This document shows positions 44,644 through 56,537 of a DNA stretch of 64,000 nt, in pieces. The notes below the pieces were generated by a model that worked only from the letters and a program-made list of their open reading frames with translations, ran no database searches and had not been told where the DNA came from. The position numbers were made by a program, and so were the translations under genes. Numbering within the stretch: position 1 is the first letter of the stretch; each line of letters opens with the position of its first letter. The stretch comes from Ceratorhiza oryzae-sativae (Eukaryota; Basidiomycota; Agaricomycetes; Cantharellales; Ceratobasidiaceae): the NCBI GenBank assembly GCA_030998015.1, contig JARWMV010000237.1:1-64000 (forward strand), written 5' to 3'.

Positions 44644-45384
44644 ATGATTGCACGCTCGCTGGTCACGACTACTCTTTTCGTCTTTTCTGCTATGTATTTT
44701 GCGGCACACGCACTCCCTAATAACATGAAACAAAGGTCTCACGATCCTAAAGGCTGGCACCGACGGGCACAGGTCGTCAGTTCTTCGTATCACGTCAAAG
44801 AACAAGACCTTGTGTTTGGTCTTGGCCTCAGCACACGGCTTGAGCACGAGGGTATGATCCAATACTTCCTAGAAAAGTCGACATCCCTAATGTAGATTTA
44901 CCACCCAGGTTTTACAGCTGCTTTCTTTCGCCCAGATGTGGCTATCGATGCCATGGGTCGGGTCCTGAAAGTCGATCAGGACGATTTTTCTGCACTAGTG
45001 GAGCAGGCATATGAAACCCTAAACCTTCCCACCAGTGAAGCCTTTGGAAATCTTTGGAGGTACGCGAGGTATTTAGCCATGTATTCCTACAAGGGGGGCT
45101 GACGTGTTCGGCTTAGCTTGAAACAGGCTCGCAGCGACTATCCTATCGACAGACTTTGCCTCGCTTCGTCCTCTTCTTATTCCAGTGATCAATACATAAT
45201 CAGCGTGTACGGTCATGATGGACCCTCAAGAGAACTGGAGGGGCCGGTTGGGGGGTATACAGTGTTGCCCAAATCTCTTGATACGATTTTGACTCTAGGG
45301 AAGGAGGCTAGGGAAGGCTATGTTGCGGGGAAAGAAAACAGAGCGATGGTAGAAGCCGCGAATGCTGTTTTGCGCAAGCCGTAG
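44644..45384 (+). CDS. small secreted protein, tandem paralogue 2, unknown family
   Basis: Exons 44,644-44,851, 44,909-45,059 and 45,117-45,384 give 208 residues. Signal peptide (MIARSLVTTTLFVFSAMYFA), then YHVKEQDLVFG, AFFRPDVAIDAMGRVL and ISVYGHDGPS, parallel to gene 1. The ATG at 44,644 is chosen because it begins the signal peptide; the frame is open upstream to another ATG at 44,566. It lies 553 bp after gene 1 in the same orientation, so the pair arose by tandem duplication. The paralogues have diverged strongly outside the shared blocks. Confidence 0.75.
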
Positions 45385-46011
45385 TTTTTAGTTCGAGTTC
45401 CTAGAGAAAATACGTGGATAAAAGTTCGTCAAGTGTGTTGGTGACATGTTCCAGAGCGATTCCTCGTTTCCGGAGCCCAAGATCCCCTATATCGCCAACA
45501 AGACATGTGAGAGACCGGAGGTACCGCAAAGTGAGTTGAATTGTGAAAGCCCTTGGGCCAAGAAGCTCGAAACTCCACAGTATGGGCACCTTGGTTTAGA
45601 TTCAAGGCAAAAATCCATGAAAGGAGAAGATGCGAATTTTAGCCTATGGCGTTAGGTTCATATGGACACGAATGTGCTTTAGATATTTAAAATTCTACTG
45701 TAGTCCAACCCTAGACCATAGCAATTCGAAGACCGTTTTGGGCCAGCCGAGCTTTGCCCAATGCGATCGACTGAGGGCTAGATCACAGTGAAGATCTCAC
45801 AAAATATAAGTTTTTTTTCGAGAGGAAAGGCTAGGAATAAATCAGGAGATTGAAATACTTGCTGGATCTTTGTGGTTGTGAACGGTCTGAGAAAACGAGG
45901 CCAGCGGTGGACACGAGCTGGTGGCAGTGTGGGCACAGTATCACGTGCGGCTTCTGGAGACCTGAACTCAACGTCAACAGCACACGTTGCTGAATTGGAT
46001 TCTCGACTTGT
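45385..46011. other. intergenic between secreted protein 2 and the GDPase gene
   Basis: No gene recognised; a 69-codon plus-strand ORF at 45,446-45,655 has no identifiable feature. The last 200 bases are presumably the GDPase promoter and leader. Confidence 0.5.
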
Positions 46012-47930
46012 ATGCTGGACTCTGATTCTCCAGCGACCAACCCTTCGGATCCTGCGTCCACTCGTTCGTCAGACAGCAGCAACACCAGCGCAACCTCGAG
46101 CTCTGTCTCCCCCCACCGGTCGCGCCATACACGCATGCGTAGCAACGGGAGCAACAAGTACAACGCTCTGCCTCAACTTGAAGCGCAGCGAGGGTCTGGC
46201 GCCGCTCCTGGCTCTAGCTCAGCTTTTGCACAGCTAGACTACCGAGACGGCGCACCAACCGGAATGAAGCGGTTCCCATGGAAAAAATACGCCATCGGCG
46301 CGGCGGTCCTCATCGGGCTGGTCTGGGTTTTTGGACCTCGCGAGCGACGAGAAAATATGTGGGGCGGGGGTAGCGGTACGTCGCAGCCTGTGAAAATTCG
46401 CTGTGTGAGCTTATCCGTCCGCCAGATCCCTATAATGCCCCAGCGTTACCCCCAGCGCCATACCACTCTTTCGAGACAGACCCAGATCCTACGAAAACAG
46501 CATACTGTACATCCCCCCACACGCCGACCAAAAAGCTAGTGCAGTTCGCACTCATGATTGATGCCGGGTCGACTGGTTCACGAATCCACGTTTATAAATT
46601 CAACAATTGTAATCCTACTCCTGCCCTAGAGTATGAAGTCTTCAAGATGATCCGCCCTGGACTTTCTTCTTATAAAGCCGACCCACTGGCTGCAGCCAAA
46701 TCTCTCGACGAGCTCCTCGACTTGGCAGTCAAAACCGTCCCCAAGGAGCTGCAGTATTGCTCGCCCGTCGAGGTCAAGGCTACGGCCGGACTTCGTCTCC
46801 TGGGGCCGGATGTTGCACAAGCCATCCTTGATGCAGTTCGTGATCGGCTCCAAACACGCTATACCTTCCCGGTCAGCTCTCGTGCTTCGGCGGTGGAGAT
46901 TATGGATGGCCGGGATGAGGGCGTTTACGCTTGGCTCACGGCCAACTATCTCCTTGGCACACTTAGCCCATCGTCTTCCACATCGAAATCATTCACCAAC
47001 ACGTACGCCGTGCTTGATCTTGGTGGAGCATCTACCCAAATCGTTTTTGAGCCCACCTTTCCTGATTCGTCTCACATCACGGCTTGCTTGACGGTGAACA
47101 CAAGTACGAACTTACGTTTGCCGGCCGCACCCATACCCTGTATCAACACTCTTATCTTGGCTACGGGCTGATGCGCGCCAGGCGAAGCGTGCACAACCTT
47201 GTCGGATTCATGTGGGAGTTTGCACATCCCCAGCAAGACGGGCAAAAGAAACTCGAGGAAGTCGCAAACGCCTGTCTAAACCGAGGTTCGAAACGTATCA
47301 TCGAACTCGAGGGCAGCTCGGGCGAGAAAAAGTGGAACGCAACTATGGTAGGAGCTGATGTCGGCAGTTTCAAGGCGTGCAAACGAGTATTGGAGCTCGT
47401 TATGGCGAAGGACGCGTGAGTGTTCCTGAGAACCAGCTGCTTGGCCCCCCTCCCCATTCTCCGCCACTCTTTTCCTGACACTGCGGCTAATGAATGCATA
47501 CAGTATCTGCAGCACGAAACCTTGCTCGTTCAACGGCGTGTATCAGCCTTCTATCCTCGACACGTTCCCAACCGGCGGTATCCTAGCGCTCTCTTACTTC
47601 TACGATAGAATCTTCCCTCTGCTCCCACCCTCGAAAACGTCCGATCCAAACAAGCCAATCACACTCCCAATCTCTGACATTGCGAAAATGGCCAAGGAAA
47701 TATGCAAAGGAAACAAATCGTATTTCCCGACCTCTGCCCATGAAGAGATTGAGGGTCGGCCTGAATACTGCTTGGACATGACATTCTTGTATGTCCTACT
47801 TCGACTCGGGTACGAATTTGAGGAGCACCGGGAGGTCCGGGTCGAGAAAAAGGTTGCGGGGACTGAGTTGGGGTGGTGTCTTGGCGCTGCGATTGCGTTG
47901 CTGGACGGAAAAATAGAGTGTAAGGCGTGA
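46012..47930 (+). CDS. GDA1: Golgi guanosine-diphosphatase (GDA1/CD39 nucleoside phosphatase)
   Basis: Hydrolyses GDP to GMP in the Golgi lumen, which lets GDP-mannose enter by antiport for glycosylation. Exons 46,012-46,375, 46,426-47,415 and 47,504-47,930. Type II membrane topology: a Ser-rich cytosolic tail of about 90 residues, one membrane span (YAIGAAVLIGLVWVFG, residues 93-108), then the lumenal domain. Apyrase regions are all visible: IDAGSTGSRIHVYKF, VKATAGLRLL, MDGRDEGVYAWLTANYLLG, VLDLGGASTQIVF, and the downstream YQHSYLGYGL. The frame slips by one missing base between about 47,060 and 47,084, with no intron possible, after which the sequence again matches the family to the C-terminus. 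I read this as an assembly error in a working gene, but a null allele cannot be excluded. Confidence 0.92.
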
Positions 47931-50900
47931 GCGGAAGTGGTTTGTTTTAGTATGTTTATGTATCGGTATAACTATCCATTAATAAAAGTACAATCAGCGC
48001 ATCGTGGATTGAAGAGTTAGCTTTACCTAAAGCGAAATATTCAGGCATAGCTAAACCCGAAGGAGTAATTCGCGTGGTGCCAATATCCTGCGCATTTTAC
48101 ACCAACCTATGACTGAGTTTACCGGTTCGCCATGTGACCGAAGCTATCCCTTTAGTCGCCATGCATATATAGACACTCTTCTAGTACATATACCGGCACG
48201 CCGTGAACTCCTACTTCAATATCTCTGAGGTTCTTTTAATGGCAGATTCAAGGTATGGCTCGCGCCAAATGGGCTTTGGCTACACCTCCACCTCTCTCGC
48301 AAGTCGGGTTTGACTCCCACAAACCTTGTACCATCAGTCTGACAATTCTCATACCTAACCCTCCCTTAATCAATCTTCAACCTGCGGGGCAACTCCCAGG
48401 ATGTGTCGTCACCCCCCACAATAGCACGGACCATCAGGTGCTGACAACCCCTGCGGATCTAGGTCCCCAGCTACCCAGACCCGCCGGAAAATTGTTGCTG
48501 CTGACGTTTTATGAATATTTTCGCCTTACTCGAAAAACGACAACTAGCACGTAAAGGGCATCCAGTGTCCAAGCGTGGGTATTTTGTAACATGACACATA
48601 ACCAACACGATACTTTAGCTCGAAGGTTGGGATGTATTTTATCCATCTCTGTTGCAAAGAAATCTGTTTCCGTCTCACCTTTGAATTCAAGTTTGTGCAA
48701 GTAGATCAGCCAATAAAGAATGCCTGTTGCGTCGGAGAGCCCTCAGAAATCCATGTGCAACGATACTAGCTCTCGTGTCAAAAAGCCACCTTCCGCCCTC
48801 GATCCCGGCTCTCAAGTCTTCAGCTTCAGCGTGGCTCATTAGCACGAAGCTATGTCTAACCGATAGTGTGGTCAACGGGCCTAGAGGATAGAGAGTTTTG
48901 GTAATAGTACAAAAAACAAATAATGTATCAACCCACATCGTTCAGGCATTGCACCGGCGGCCATTCTCAAGAGCAGGCAGCGCAGCTCCAGCTATTCTAG
49001 CGGATATTCAAGTTTCTCGAGCCTGAAAACTGTATTAACTAAAGGCAAAGCTATCCATAATGTTAGAGTGATAGGACTCACGGTTCTACCATAGAATCTA
49101 TGGCAAAACTAGAGCTTTTTTGGATAAGTAGCATGGGGTGCTCCGGGGGGGGGGATGCGCCCAGAAAGTGACATAGACGAAGCCACTGACTCAAGAATTG
49201 GTCACTAGTCCTTTTAGGGCAATTGTAGCTGGGGCGCGTATTGTTAGATTCGGTCACTACGTGTTTGAAGGACTAATCGCATTCTCGGCTCACAACTTGG
49301 GTAGTTAGTCCCTCACACGGTAGGTCTTTTGGAGACGTATTATTTTGACAGAGGCATACCATACAAATAGGTGCAAACGCGACCACAATTAGTGGCCGGA
49401 GGGGTGGGTCAGAAAACATGACCGGCCCTCAACTCAACCCCTAGGGCCGAATCATATGCTCCTTCCAAACAATGGGGAATCCTTTCGCACAGGCATCTAG
49501 GAATTCTCTATGAGTGCGCGGGGTGTCAAGACACAGATTGAACAAACCTAGTCAGAGGGTTTCTTAAGGAGCCAGCGTAGCCAAGCAGACCATAGGCAGT
49601 TGAACTTTCTGTACGAGCATAATTAGCTAAGACTAAGAAATTAAAGGCCTCCTGACATACGATGACTGCTTGGCCTGGCGAGCGGCGGCAAAGACGTTAT
49701 GAGAAGACTTTCCCATCAGACGAAAAATATGAAAAAGATTGAATGGTATTGTGATAGCTGCGATACTCGTCCGGCAATTTATACCCTGTGATGCATGTTC
49801 GTAAATGAACAGAAATACGCTGGCCGGTTACACAAACCCTTTCGCAGGGCTGAAACTAATCGCTGGGGGTACATGAAGCGAAACGCTGCTACAAGTAGCT
49901 AGGAAACCAGTGCACTTTCCTTTGGTTGGCAAAAAGGCCCCTGATTGACGGTTCTGTGTCCGAGGACCCCGAGTAATCTCGACCCCATGGCATGGCAAGC
50001 CTCTGAGCTTGACCGATAGGATGGCACCTTTATTTCATATAAAGCGTGATCCACTTTCCCATGCAGAAAATCGATTGTCTCCGAAGCTGCTTTCCATTTG
50101 CGCCAGCCCCTATGTGCGGGGCAGATCTCCATATTTCTCATAGACTACCCGTATAGAACACGGCATAATTTGGGTTGGGTCCTAGCATCCCTCGACTGCA
50201 ATTCTAGTCACTTTAACACGTGAAAACGTTGTACGCGTAACGAGACAGCACGGGCGATGCAGATCCCATAGGCTGATGGAAACTCTACATGCCCCTCCCC
50301 TTTCGCCAGATGATCTTCAACCTGTAGGCAAAGCACACACAACTTCCCAAGCCCACTACATTGGATAAGCTATAGTAGCAGCGACATTCTCAAGGATCTG
50401 TGGAACTAATGAGATGAACGGTATACGGACGCCACGGGAACCGACGCAGCATAGTACACACGCTCAGTAGGTTCTGGACCGCCCGTATTCCGAGGACAAC
50501 ATAGCTGCGAAGAATGAAACTGGTATTCTGCTCGCTGCATTACAGAAGGGTTGTCACGTCCACACTTCTTCTCCGGAAACTTGTGCTGCTGGGGCAGGTG
50601 CACAATCTGACATAAATAGTGAGCAAATGATCTGGAAGGTTTTCAAACAGGACTTGTTATAACGCACAGAAGAGAGCCGGGGATAAGTTTCCAGAGGAGT
50701 GTTCACTCTACCTCCAAGTGACTCGTTCTCTAGTTACAAAGGAGAAGCACGAGGCACAAATACCAGCATACATAGATGAAACATGGATAGGTTTCGTTGA
50801 TGGGAAAAACGGCGCAAAGTCCGATGGGCCCACGAATTCAAGATCGCCGCTTGCAGCCAAATATATGCCCATCTTGGCATCCACGTAATCCTAGCTCTTG

Positions 50901-52198
50901 CGTCCACCACCCAATTCGTGCCGCGTGACAAATGTGAATCTCCGAAATATATATCACTAATTTCATGGCTGCTAGGTGTTGGATGTCACACGTGGCTGCA
51001 CATTGGGTCATGTGATTCGTATCAGTGTATTTAGGCATCGTAGTAGAAAATTTTACAAGAGAAAGAGATTTCACCTAACCACCATGTAGCCTGCCCGCTA
51101 CCTCGAGTTTAACACTAGGCGCGTCCGCTGTGCTTGTATCGAAAATATGCTCCACGTCGTCACAGGTCTCAGCCTAAGTTCTCTCGGCAGATAATTGGCT
51201 TTGGTGCCGATCATCTCTCGAGACAAAATTATTACGGCAACTTATCTATTGCAAACCTCAAACACGGCTACCGTAGTACGCTCGCTACTCAATTTTGTGT
51301 GATCCAATTAATTTTGGAGGGCAAAGCGATGATTGAATGACATCAATGTGTTCTATTAGATCACGGGACATTTCGTCAGAGGAAAGGTATTTACACATGG
51401 ACATGGTTACCTATCCGATTGAGAACTCGCCATTGGTTGGTTTCCGACTCTAGAGGCTGGAATACGAGCATTGCAACTGCCTCCTGATGTTGATCAACCA
51501 GTTTTAGAGCAATGGCGTGAACCAGCGCACGAACCAAACCAGGACGTCCAACGACAACGACATAAAGGTGAGCGTAATGGCCGAAGGAATACACAGAGCC
51601 CCTATTTTGTATGCTCATGCCACACGACCAACCTCCCCCCAGATCTGGGCCCGATCGTGGACCGGGCCGGGGATTCAATCCCCTACTTGCTGGATCTATC
51701 AGCTTCCAGGGGCCGCATGAGACGAGACATATCGCCAGGCACACAATGGAAATATTGATCTCTGGTGAAAGAGATGACAATGCACTTGTCGTGGCACACA
51801 GCCCATTACATTTCAAATGCTTTAACCCCTATCCCCCCTTCTTTGAGCCAGGCCGTGGTTTCGGCTGCGAGAGACAGACGGCTCACATAGCCGCGTTGGA
51901 GGCATCAGACCGTGCCATTCATGTGAGATAGTGCGCCTCGAGTGTAAAAGCGGTTGAAGCCCTCATCAATCAACCATGAAGTTGCAGCCATGTGGTTTGC
52001 GATAGCCAAGGGTTGAGGGGGACCTCTTGCACCCCGAAAGGCGCACTCCGCTACGTAAGTTCCACGATCGACGGGGACCTTACTTGGCCAAACTGCTCTG
52101 ATGAATCCGCCGCACTTGGATAATTTTCCGAGAGGTGAATATCGTTCAAGCCTATTATGCCAGATGCCCGAATTCATAGGTGTCCGGGTAATTTAGAC

Positions 52199-52503
52199 AT
52201 CGAGGGCACGCAATTCTAACAAACCTAGACGCTAGAACAGATTTCAGAGAACACACGGAGGATCTTAGCACGGTTTTCGACGTATCTGACACTTGAGGAT
52301 AGCTCGGACCTGAAATCCTGCGGGGAGACCTTTCGGGTCACCGCAGCGTGTCACTGCGACCACCCAAGCTGACTAATGAGCCACTGGTGACAGGCTAACG
52401 GGGTCACAATCTCAGAGCGATTTGGACACTGGGCGTGACCAGCTGGAATCACGGCAAGAAATGGGATTAAATATTTGTATTCATAATTCTGTAGCGCACA
52501 TAG
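52199..52503 (+). repeat. left arm of a long inverted repeat
   Basis: About 305 bp, matching the reverse complement of 53,667-53,973 with a few differences, several at CpG. Outer end: CGAGGGCACGCAATTCTAAC. Confidence 0.9.
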
Positions 52504-53666
52504 TAACCCCGCCATGACCGAGTAAAGAAAGAGATGGGGATGAGAGAGTGCAAACAGGTTTGGCCGAGCCCAATTGACACAAGTAACCACTTAACCAAGC
52601 CAAACAGCCGACATGTGCGATACAGAATTAACAATGAGATTAGATAGTGAGAGCGCGGCTACTCTAGCGTAATCTAACAAGTCCAAGCAGTGTGTTAGTG
52701 GGTGCTACAAGATTGCAAGGTATTGGGCGCACTCAACATGAGACATTTACCGGGGGCGGTGCCAGTGTACTCATCAGCCACATACTCCTTTGAGCCAGCT
52801 GGGTCGGATTGGTTAACTCACATCGCCGCGCCATGGACACAGGGTGAACCAGGCTGAAAACACGAGAAGCCTAAAGAAACACGATACTTATTCCAAATGG
52901 TAGAGCCAGTGTCAGTATCATCAATGAGATTAACAAGAGCTATATACAGATGCAGAATTTGGCGGGAGCGGCGGCGCAGGAGTTATAGACGCGTCGCGTG
53001 TTGGCTGCTTGTTGTCGCGGGTAGGGTTGTTGTGGTATAGCTGAACGAACATGCACTCGAACACCCCAAGTTCAAAGCGCTAATCTGTGGAAGCATCACG
53101 TGAGCTCGTGATGTTAAATGTTGGAAAGCCAACTTTGCCCTTCGCACCTTCCTGCCCCTGCTTGCCGCCATCTCGTCGTTCCCCCAATCAACACATCCCA
53201 GACGGAAGATCACGCCAGGTCTCCTAGGTAGATCTCTCATTAGCGTCTACAATGGTACGTGTTTATGTGAGTCGCGCTTAACCTGTTTTTACTCATTTAT
53301 TGTTCAACCAGACCGCTCCGTCAACCGTGTCGTGGTTGCTCAGGCCTAGGTTTTACCAAAACGCGACCATATAGATGCCAGGATACAAGGGAGAGCAAGT
53401 ACATAATGGCAGGTGAGCGACGGTTAGGTGCGCGCTTCTTTCGTTTCGTCGTGTTCGTTCACGGCAAGCGCCGTTGTGTGATGCTCTACGTTCATCCCAT
53501 GTCAACCTCTTCGACGCCAATCGACTCTTGACTTGTGCTGAAGCGATATCGTCGTTATTCGATTGGGTTGGATAATGGGGGCGTTGTATTGGGGGCGTGT
53601 GTGGTGACACTGCTGCGACAGGCCGTTGTCGGGTTTCTTGCCATTACTATTCAAATATAGACAGAC

Positions 53667-53973
53667 CACCATGTACGCTACAGAATTATGAATACAAATA
53701 TTTAATCCCATTTCTTGCCGTGATTGCAGCTGGTCACGCCCAGTGTCCAAATCGCTCTGAGATTGTGACCCCGTTAGCCTGTCACCAGTGGCTCATTAGT
53801 CAGCTTGGGTGGTCGCAGTGACACTCTGCGGTGACCCGAAAGGTCTCCCCGCAGGATTTCAGGTCCGAGCTATCCTCAAGTGTCAGATACGTCGAAAACC
53901 GTGCTACGATCCTCCGTGTGTTCTCTGAAATCTGTTCTAACGTCTAGGTTTGTTAGAATTGCATGCCCTCAAT
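53667..53973 (-). repeat. right arm of a long inverted repeat
   Basis: Partner of 52,199-52,503. The arms enclose 1.16 kb with no recognisable transposase, so the whole (1775 bp) could be a non-autonomous DNA transposon. No target duplication was identified. Confidence 0.9.
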
Positions 53974-54784
53974 CGCAAGCTCCGAAATTTGCGATATAGT
54001 TAAAAGAAGCGTTGCTGATTGACGTGGGAGAGCGGTAAACGGACACCAGCTGTTCATGATCGGTCACCTTCCAACGCCGAGCCAGCGGCGGGCAGTTGTC
54101 GAACCATTAGGGCGCGTCGGGAAGACTATTACGTCATCAAATATTACAACATCGGTTTGTATGGTATTCCCCTTTAGGTAAATCGATGAGCAGAGTCCGA
54201 TTTAGCACAAGGGGCAGGTTAGTCAGTCTCCGAGTGCGCGTCGGGATGGCGTGCATGTGGTCGCCAGGTACGGCGCCAGCCCAGTTCATGATTTGTAGAT
54301 GTCGGTACGGCTCGAAATATAGGGTTGACTGTAACAAGCAACACTCTCCGGCCGATGGGCAGGCCCAATCTCCGAGATCTCAGATCCAGTCGGATGCCCC
54401 AGGTCTGTGGTTGGCTGCTCCACATGAATGGCCACCTGGTGACGACTGGCAAAACACGCAGCCTCGCGTGGGCTGGCCAGGAGAGGATCAGCTGCGCGTC
54501 GAGCTGAGCGTCGAACGTTCTCGCACGACGGCTGCGGCAGGGCACGATAGCGTGGCTCAATAGGCCCACGACATCGCGCGGCTAACCCGAATCGGTATGA
54601 TCTCGGCTAGATTGCCTGAATGCGAGCGGGTCGAGCGCGCTGAACAGTGGGCGCACAGGGCGGGCCGACGATCAGAACAATGGGTATGCATCGCCTGGCC
54701 ACTGGCTGACGTCGTGCACTGGCGCGGGGGTGCCGAAGGGGCGGGGGGGCGGTGTTTGACCGTGGATTGGGCAGGGCGAGTCAT

Positions 54785-54835
54785 ATGGAATCGGCGCTAA
54801 TCCGCGGACGCATCGCCCAACATTTCGGCGTGTGA
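54785..54835 (+). other. candidate upstream ORF of the bZIP gene
   Basis: ATG at 54,785 and TGA at 54,833-54,835 give 16 codons, 169 bases before the bZIP start codon, with no other ATG between. Genes of the Gcn4/Cpc1 group are commonly controlled by uORFs. It matters only if the transcript starts upstream of 54,785, which the sequence does not show. Confidence 0.35.
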
Positions 54836-55004
54836 AGGACCCGGGCGAATACTAAAGGACAAGCGGGGACAACGTGCCCCGTATCCCCCCTCGTCCTCAA
54901 CATCCCCTCTGCTCGGCCACACACGAGCACAAACCCGGGCACTGCACAAGCGCCCACCGACGATTAAAAGTGTGAGTGGCGATCGCTGTCTCTTGTCTCG
55001 TCCC

Positions 55005-56537
55005 ATGGCCACCCGGCTGACGCGGTACGTGCCCATCCGCCCTGCGCCCTCATCCAGTCCCCGCAGGCCGTCGAATCTGCCTGCACTGTCCAGCCTCGAC
55101 TCTTCGTCGCCCACCGCCATTTCGCGCTTCGAGAACACCACCACCACCGAGACCCGCCACCATGTCGAGCCAGATCTAAGTGTCCTCTACTCGCCCGCGA
55201 ACGACCCGAGCCACACCCTGTTCGACAACAGCTATGTGCCTGCCTCGCCTCACCACTCTCGCCCTGTGCACCCCCACACCCACCACCATGCGATAGCCAC
55301 CCAGTCCCCGCGTCTCCGGACCACCCCACCCAACTATGGCCTGAATATCCCGACCACTTTGCCACCGACTCCCCTGACCACCTCCCGCCACACCCCGCGC
55401 TCGCCCGACAAGAACACATTCGCCGTGCCGCGCGTCCCTCCCCACGCAGCCTCTGCGTCCGCCGCCCACCCAAGATCGCACCCCGCGACCACTACCTTTG
55501 ACTCCGATTTCGTGCAAAACTACATCAACATGATCAGTAAACCAACCCAATCGACCGAACCGATGATGACCAACATTGACGCGGAGCTCAACAAGCTCAT
55601 CCAGGGTGGTAAGTCGGTCGTACTCGTGGCAAGATCGGATCTGATCACCGAGATATCCGCAGTCGCTCAACCGGCCCCTGCGTCCGCCACTCCTTACTCC
55701 ACCCCACTCATGCCCATGGGTGACTTTGAGACGTTCCGAACGTTCGAGGAGTTCCTGACCTCGCCCGAGTTCACGTCGCCGGCATGGATGGACACTCCGT
55801 CTCTCTCGGACGCTTCGCCCTTTACCCCCTCGTCTTCCTCCACCCGCCACCAGACCAGCCCGGCCCTCATCGATTACGCCGATGCCTCCTCGGGTAGCGT
55901 CCCGCTCTTTGGCCCGACCCCCATCGTCGTCAACACGCCCAGCCTCGACTCGCTCCAGCTCGCGTCCGGCGGACTCGGCTTCCAGAACCTGGACCATCTG
56001 CTGCCGATGCCGACCGAGAGCCCGATCAGCCCGGCGATCGATACCCAGACGCTCCTTTCGCCGAACGCTTCACCGCTCTTCCACGACGCGCATTCGCCGA
56101 GCCGACCTTCGGCTGGCCAACGCAGCGTCTCGGACCCTGTCGGCAAACGATCCCAGCCGACCGGGCACCGCAAGAACCTGACGCCCGATCAGCTCTTGCC
56201 CGTCGACGCGCCGACCCAGCAGCGTAATTACTATGGACCCTCTGCCACCTCGCGCAAGGTCATGCCTGCTGGATTCGAGGACCGCCGAGCCAAGATCGTG
56301 GCCAAGCGACGACGAGGCGTCGAGGCCGAGATGACCGAGGAGGACATCCTCAACGCTGCAGTCGAGGACAAGCGACGCGCCAACACCGTCGCGGCCCGCC
56401 GGAGCCGACAGCGCAAGCTCGAGCACCTCCAAAACCTAGAGCGCGAGCTGGAGGAGACAAAAGAAGCGATGGAGCTGTGGAAGGAGCGCGCCATTGCGGC
56501 CGAGGGCATGTTGAAGCAGCTCCAGGGCCAGTCGTAA
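55005..56537 (+). CDS. bZIP transcription factor, Gcn4/Cpc1-like
   Basis: Nuclear DNA-binding regulator. The ATG at 55,005 (CCCATGG context) opens 510 codons. The N-terminal two thirds are Ser/Pro/Thr-rich with acidic-aromatic patches typical of activation domains (FETFRTFEEFLTSPEF). The C-terminal bZIP begins near residue 450: basic region RRANTVAARRSRQRK with the N..AAR.SR.RK pattern, then a leucine-zipper heptad region (LEHLQNLERELEE) to the end. A 54-nt in-frame segment, 55,609-55,662, has a perfect GTAAGT donor and CGCAG acceptor and may be an intron; removing it keeps the frame and gives about 492 residues. The basic region resembles Gcn4/Cpc1, which controls amino-acid starvation responses, but orthology is inferred from the bZIP alone. 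Confidence 0.85.
   Translation: MATRLTRYVPIRPAPSSSPRRPSNLPALSSLDSSSPTAISRFENTTTTETRHHVEPDLSVLYSPANDPSHTLFDNSYVPASPHHSRPVHPHTHHHAIATQSPRLRTTPPNYGLNIPTTLPPTPLTTSRHTPRSPDKNTFAVPRVPPHAASASAAHPRSHPATTTFDSDFVQNYINMISKPTQSTEPMMTNIDAELNKLIQGGKSVVLVARSDLITEISAVAQPAPASATPYSTPLMPMGDFETFRTFEEFLTSPEFTSPAWMDTPSLSDASPFTPSSSSTRHQTSPALIDYADASSGSVPLFGPTPIVVNTPSLDSLQLASGGLGFQNLDHLLPMPTESPISPAIDTQTLLSPNASPLFHDAHSPSRPSAGQRSVSDPVGKRSQPTGHRKNLTPDQLLPVDAPTQQRNYYGPSATSRKVMPAGFEDRRAKIVAKRRRGVEAEMTEEDILNAAVEDKRRANTVAARRSRQRKLEHLQNLERELEETKEAMELWKERAIAAEGMLKQLQGQS

Larger units (their letters stand above)
47931..54784. other. 6.9-kb gene-poor region
   Basis: Only short, motif-free ORFs on both strands. The one clear structure is the long inverted repeat at 52,199-53,973. 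A G9 run stands at about 49,146-49,154. Confidence 0.5.

Noticed and set aside
44280..44726. 148-codon minus-strand ORF overlapping the start of secreted protein 2
   Set aside because: It overlaps a well-supported spliced gene, has no recognisable domain, and is best explained as a shadow ORF.
53251..53380. Gene start with an intron directly after ATG (ATG/GTACGT...CCAG/ACCGCTCC)
   Set aside because: After about 20 codons the frame stops and no family can be recognised; it lies inside the inverted-repeat element.
55176..55997. 273-codon minus-strand ORF within the bZIP gene
   Set aside because: Antisense shadow in a GC-rich coding region; Arg/Gly/Val-rich, no domain.
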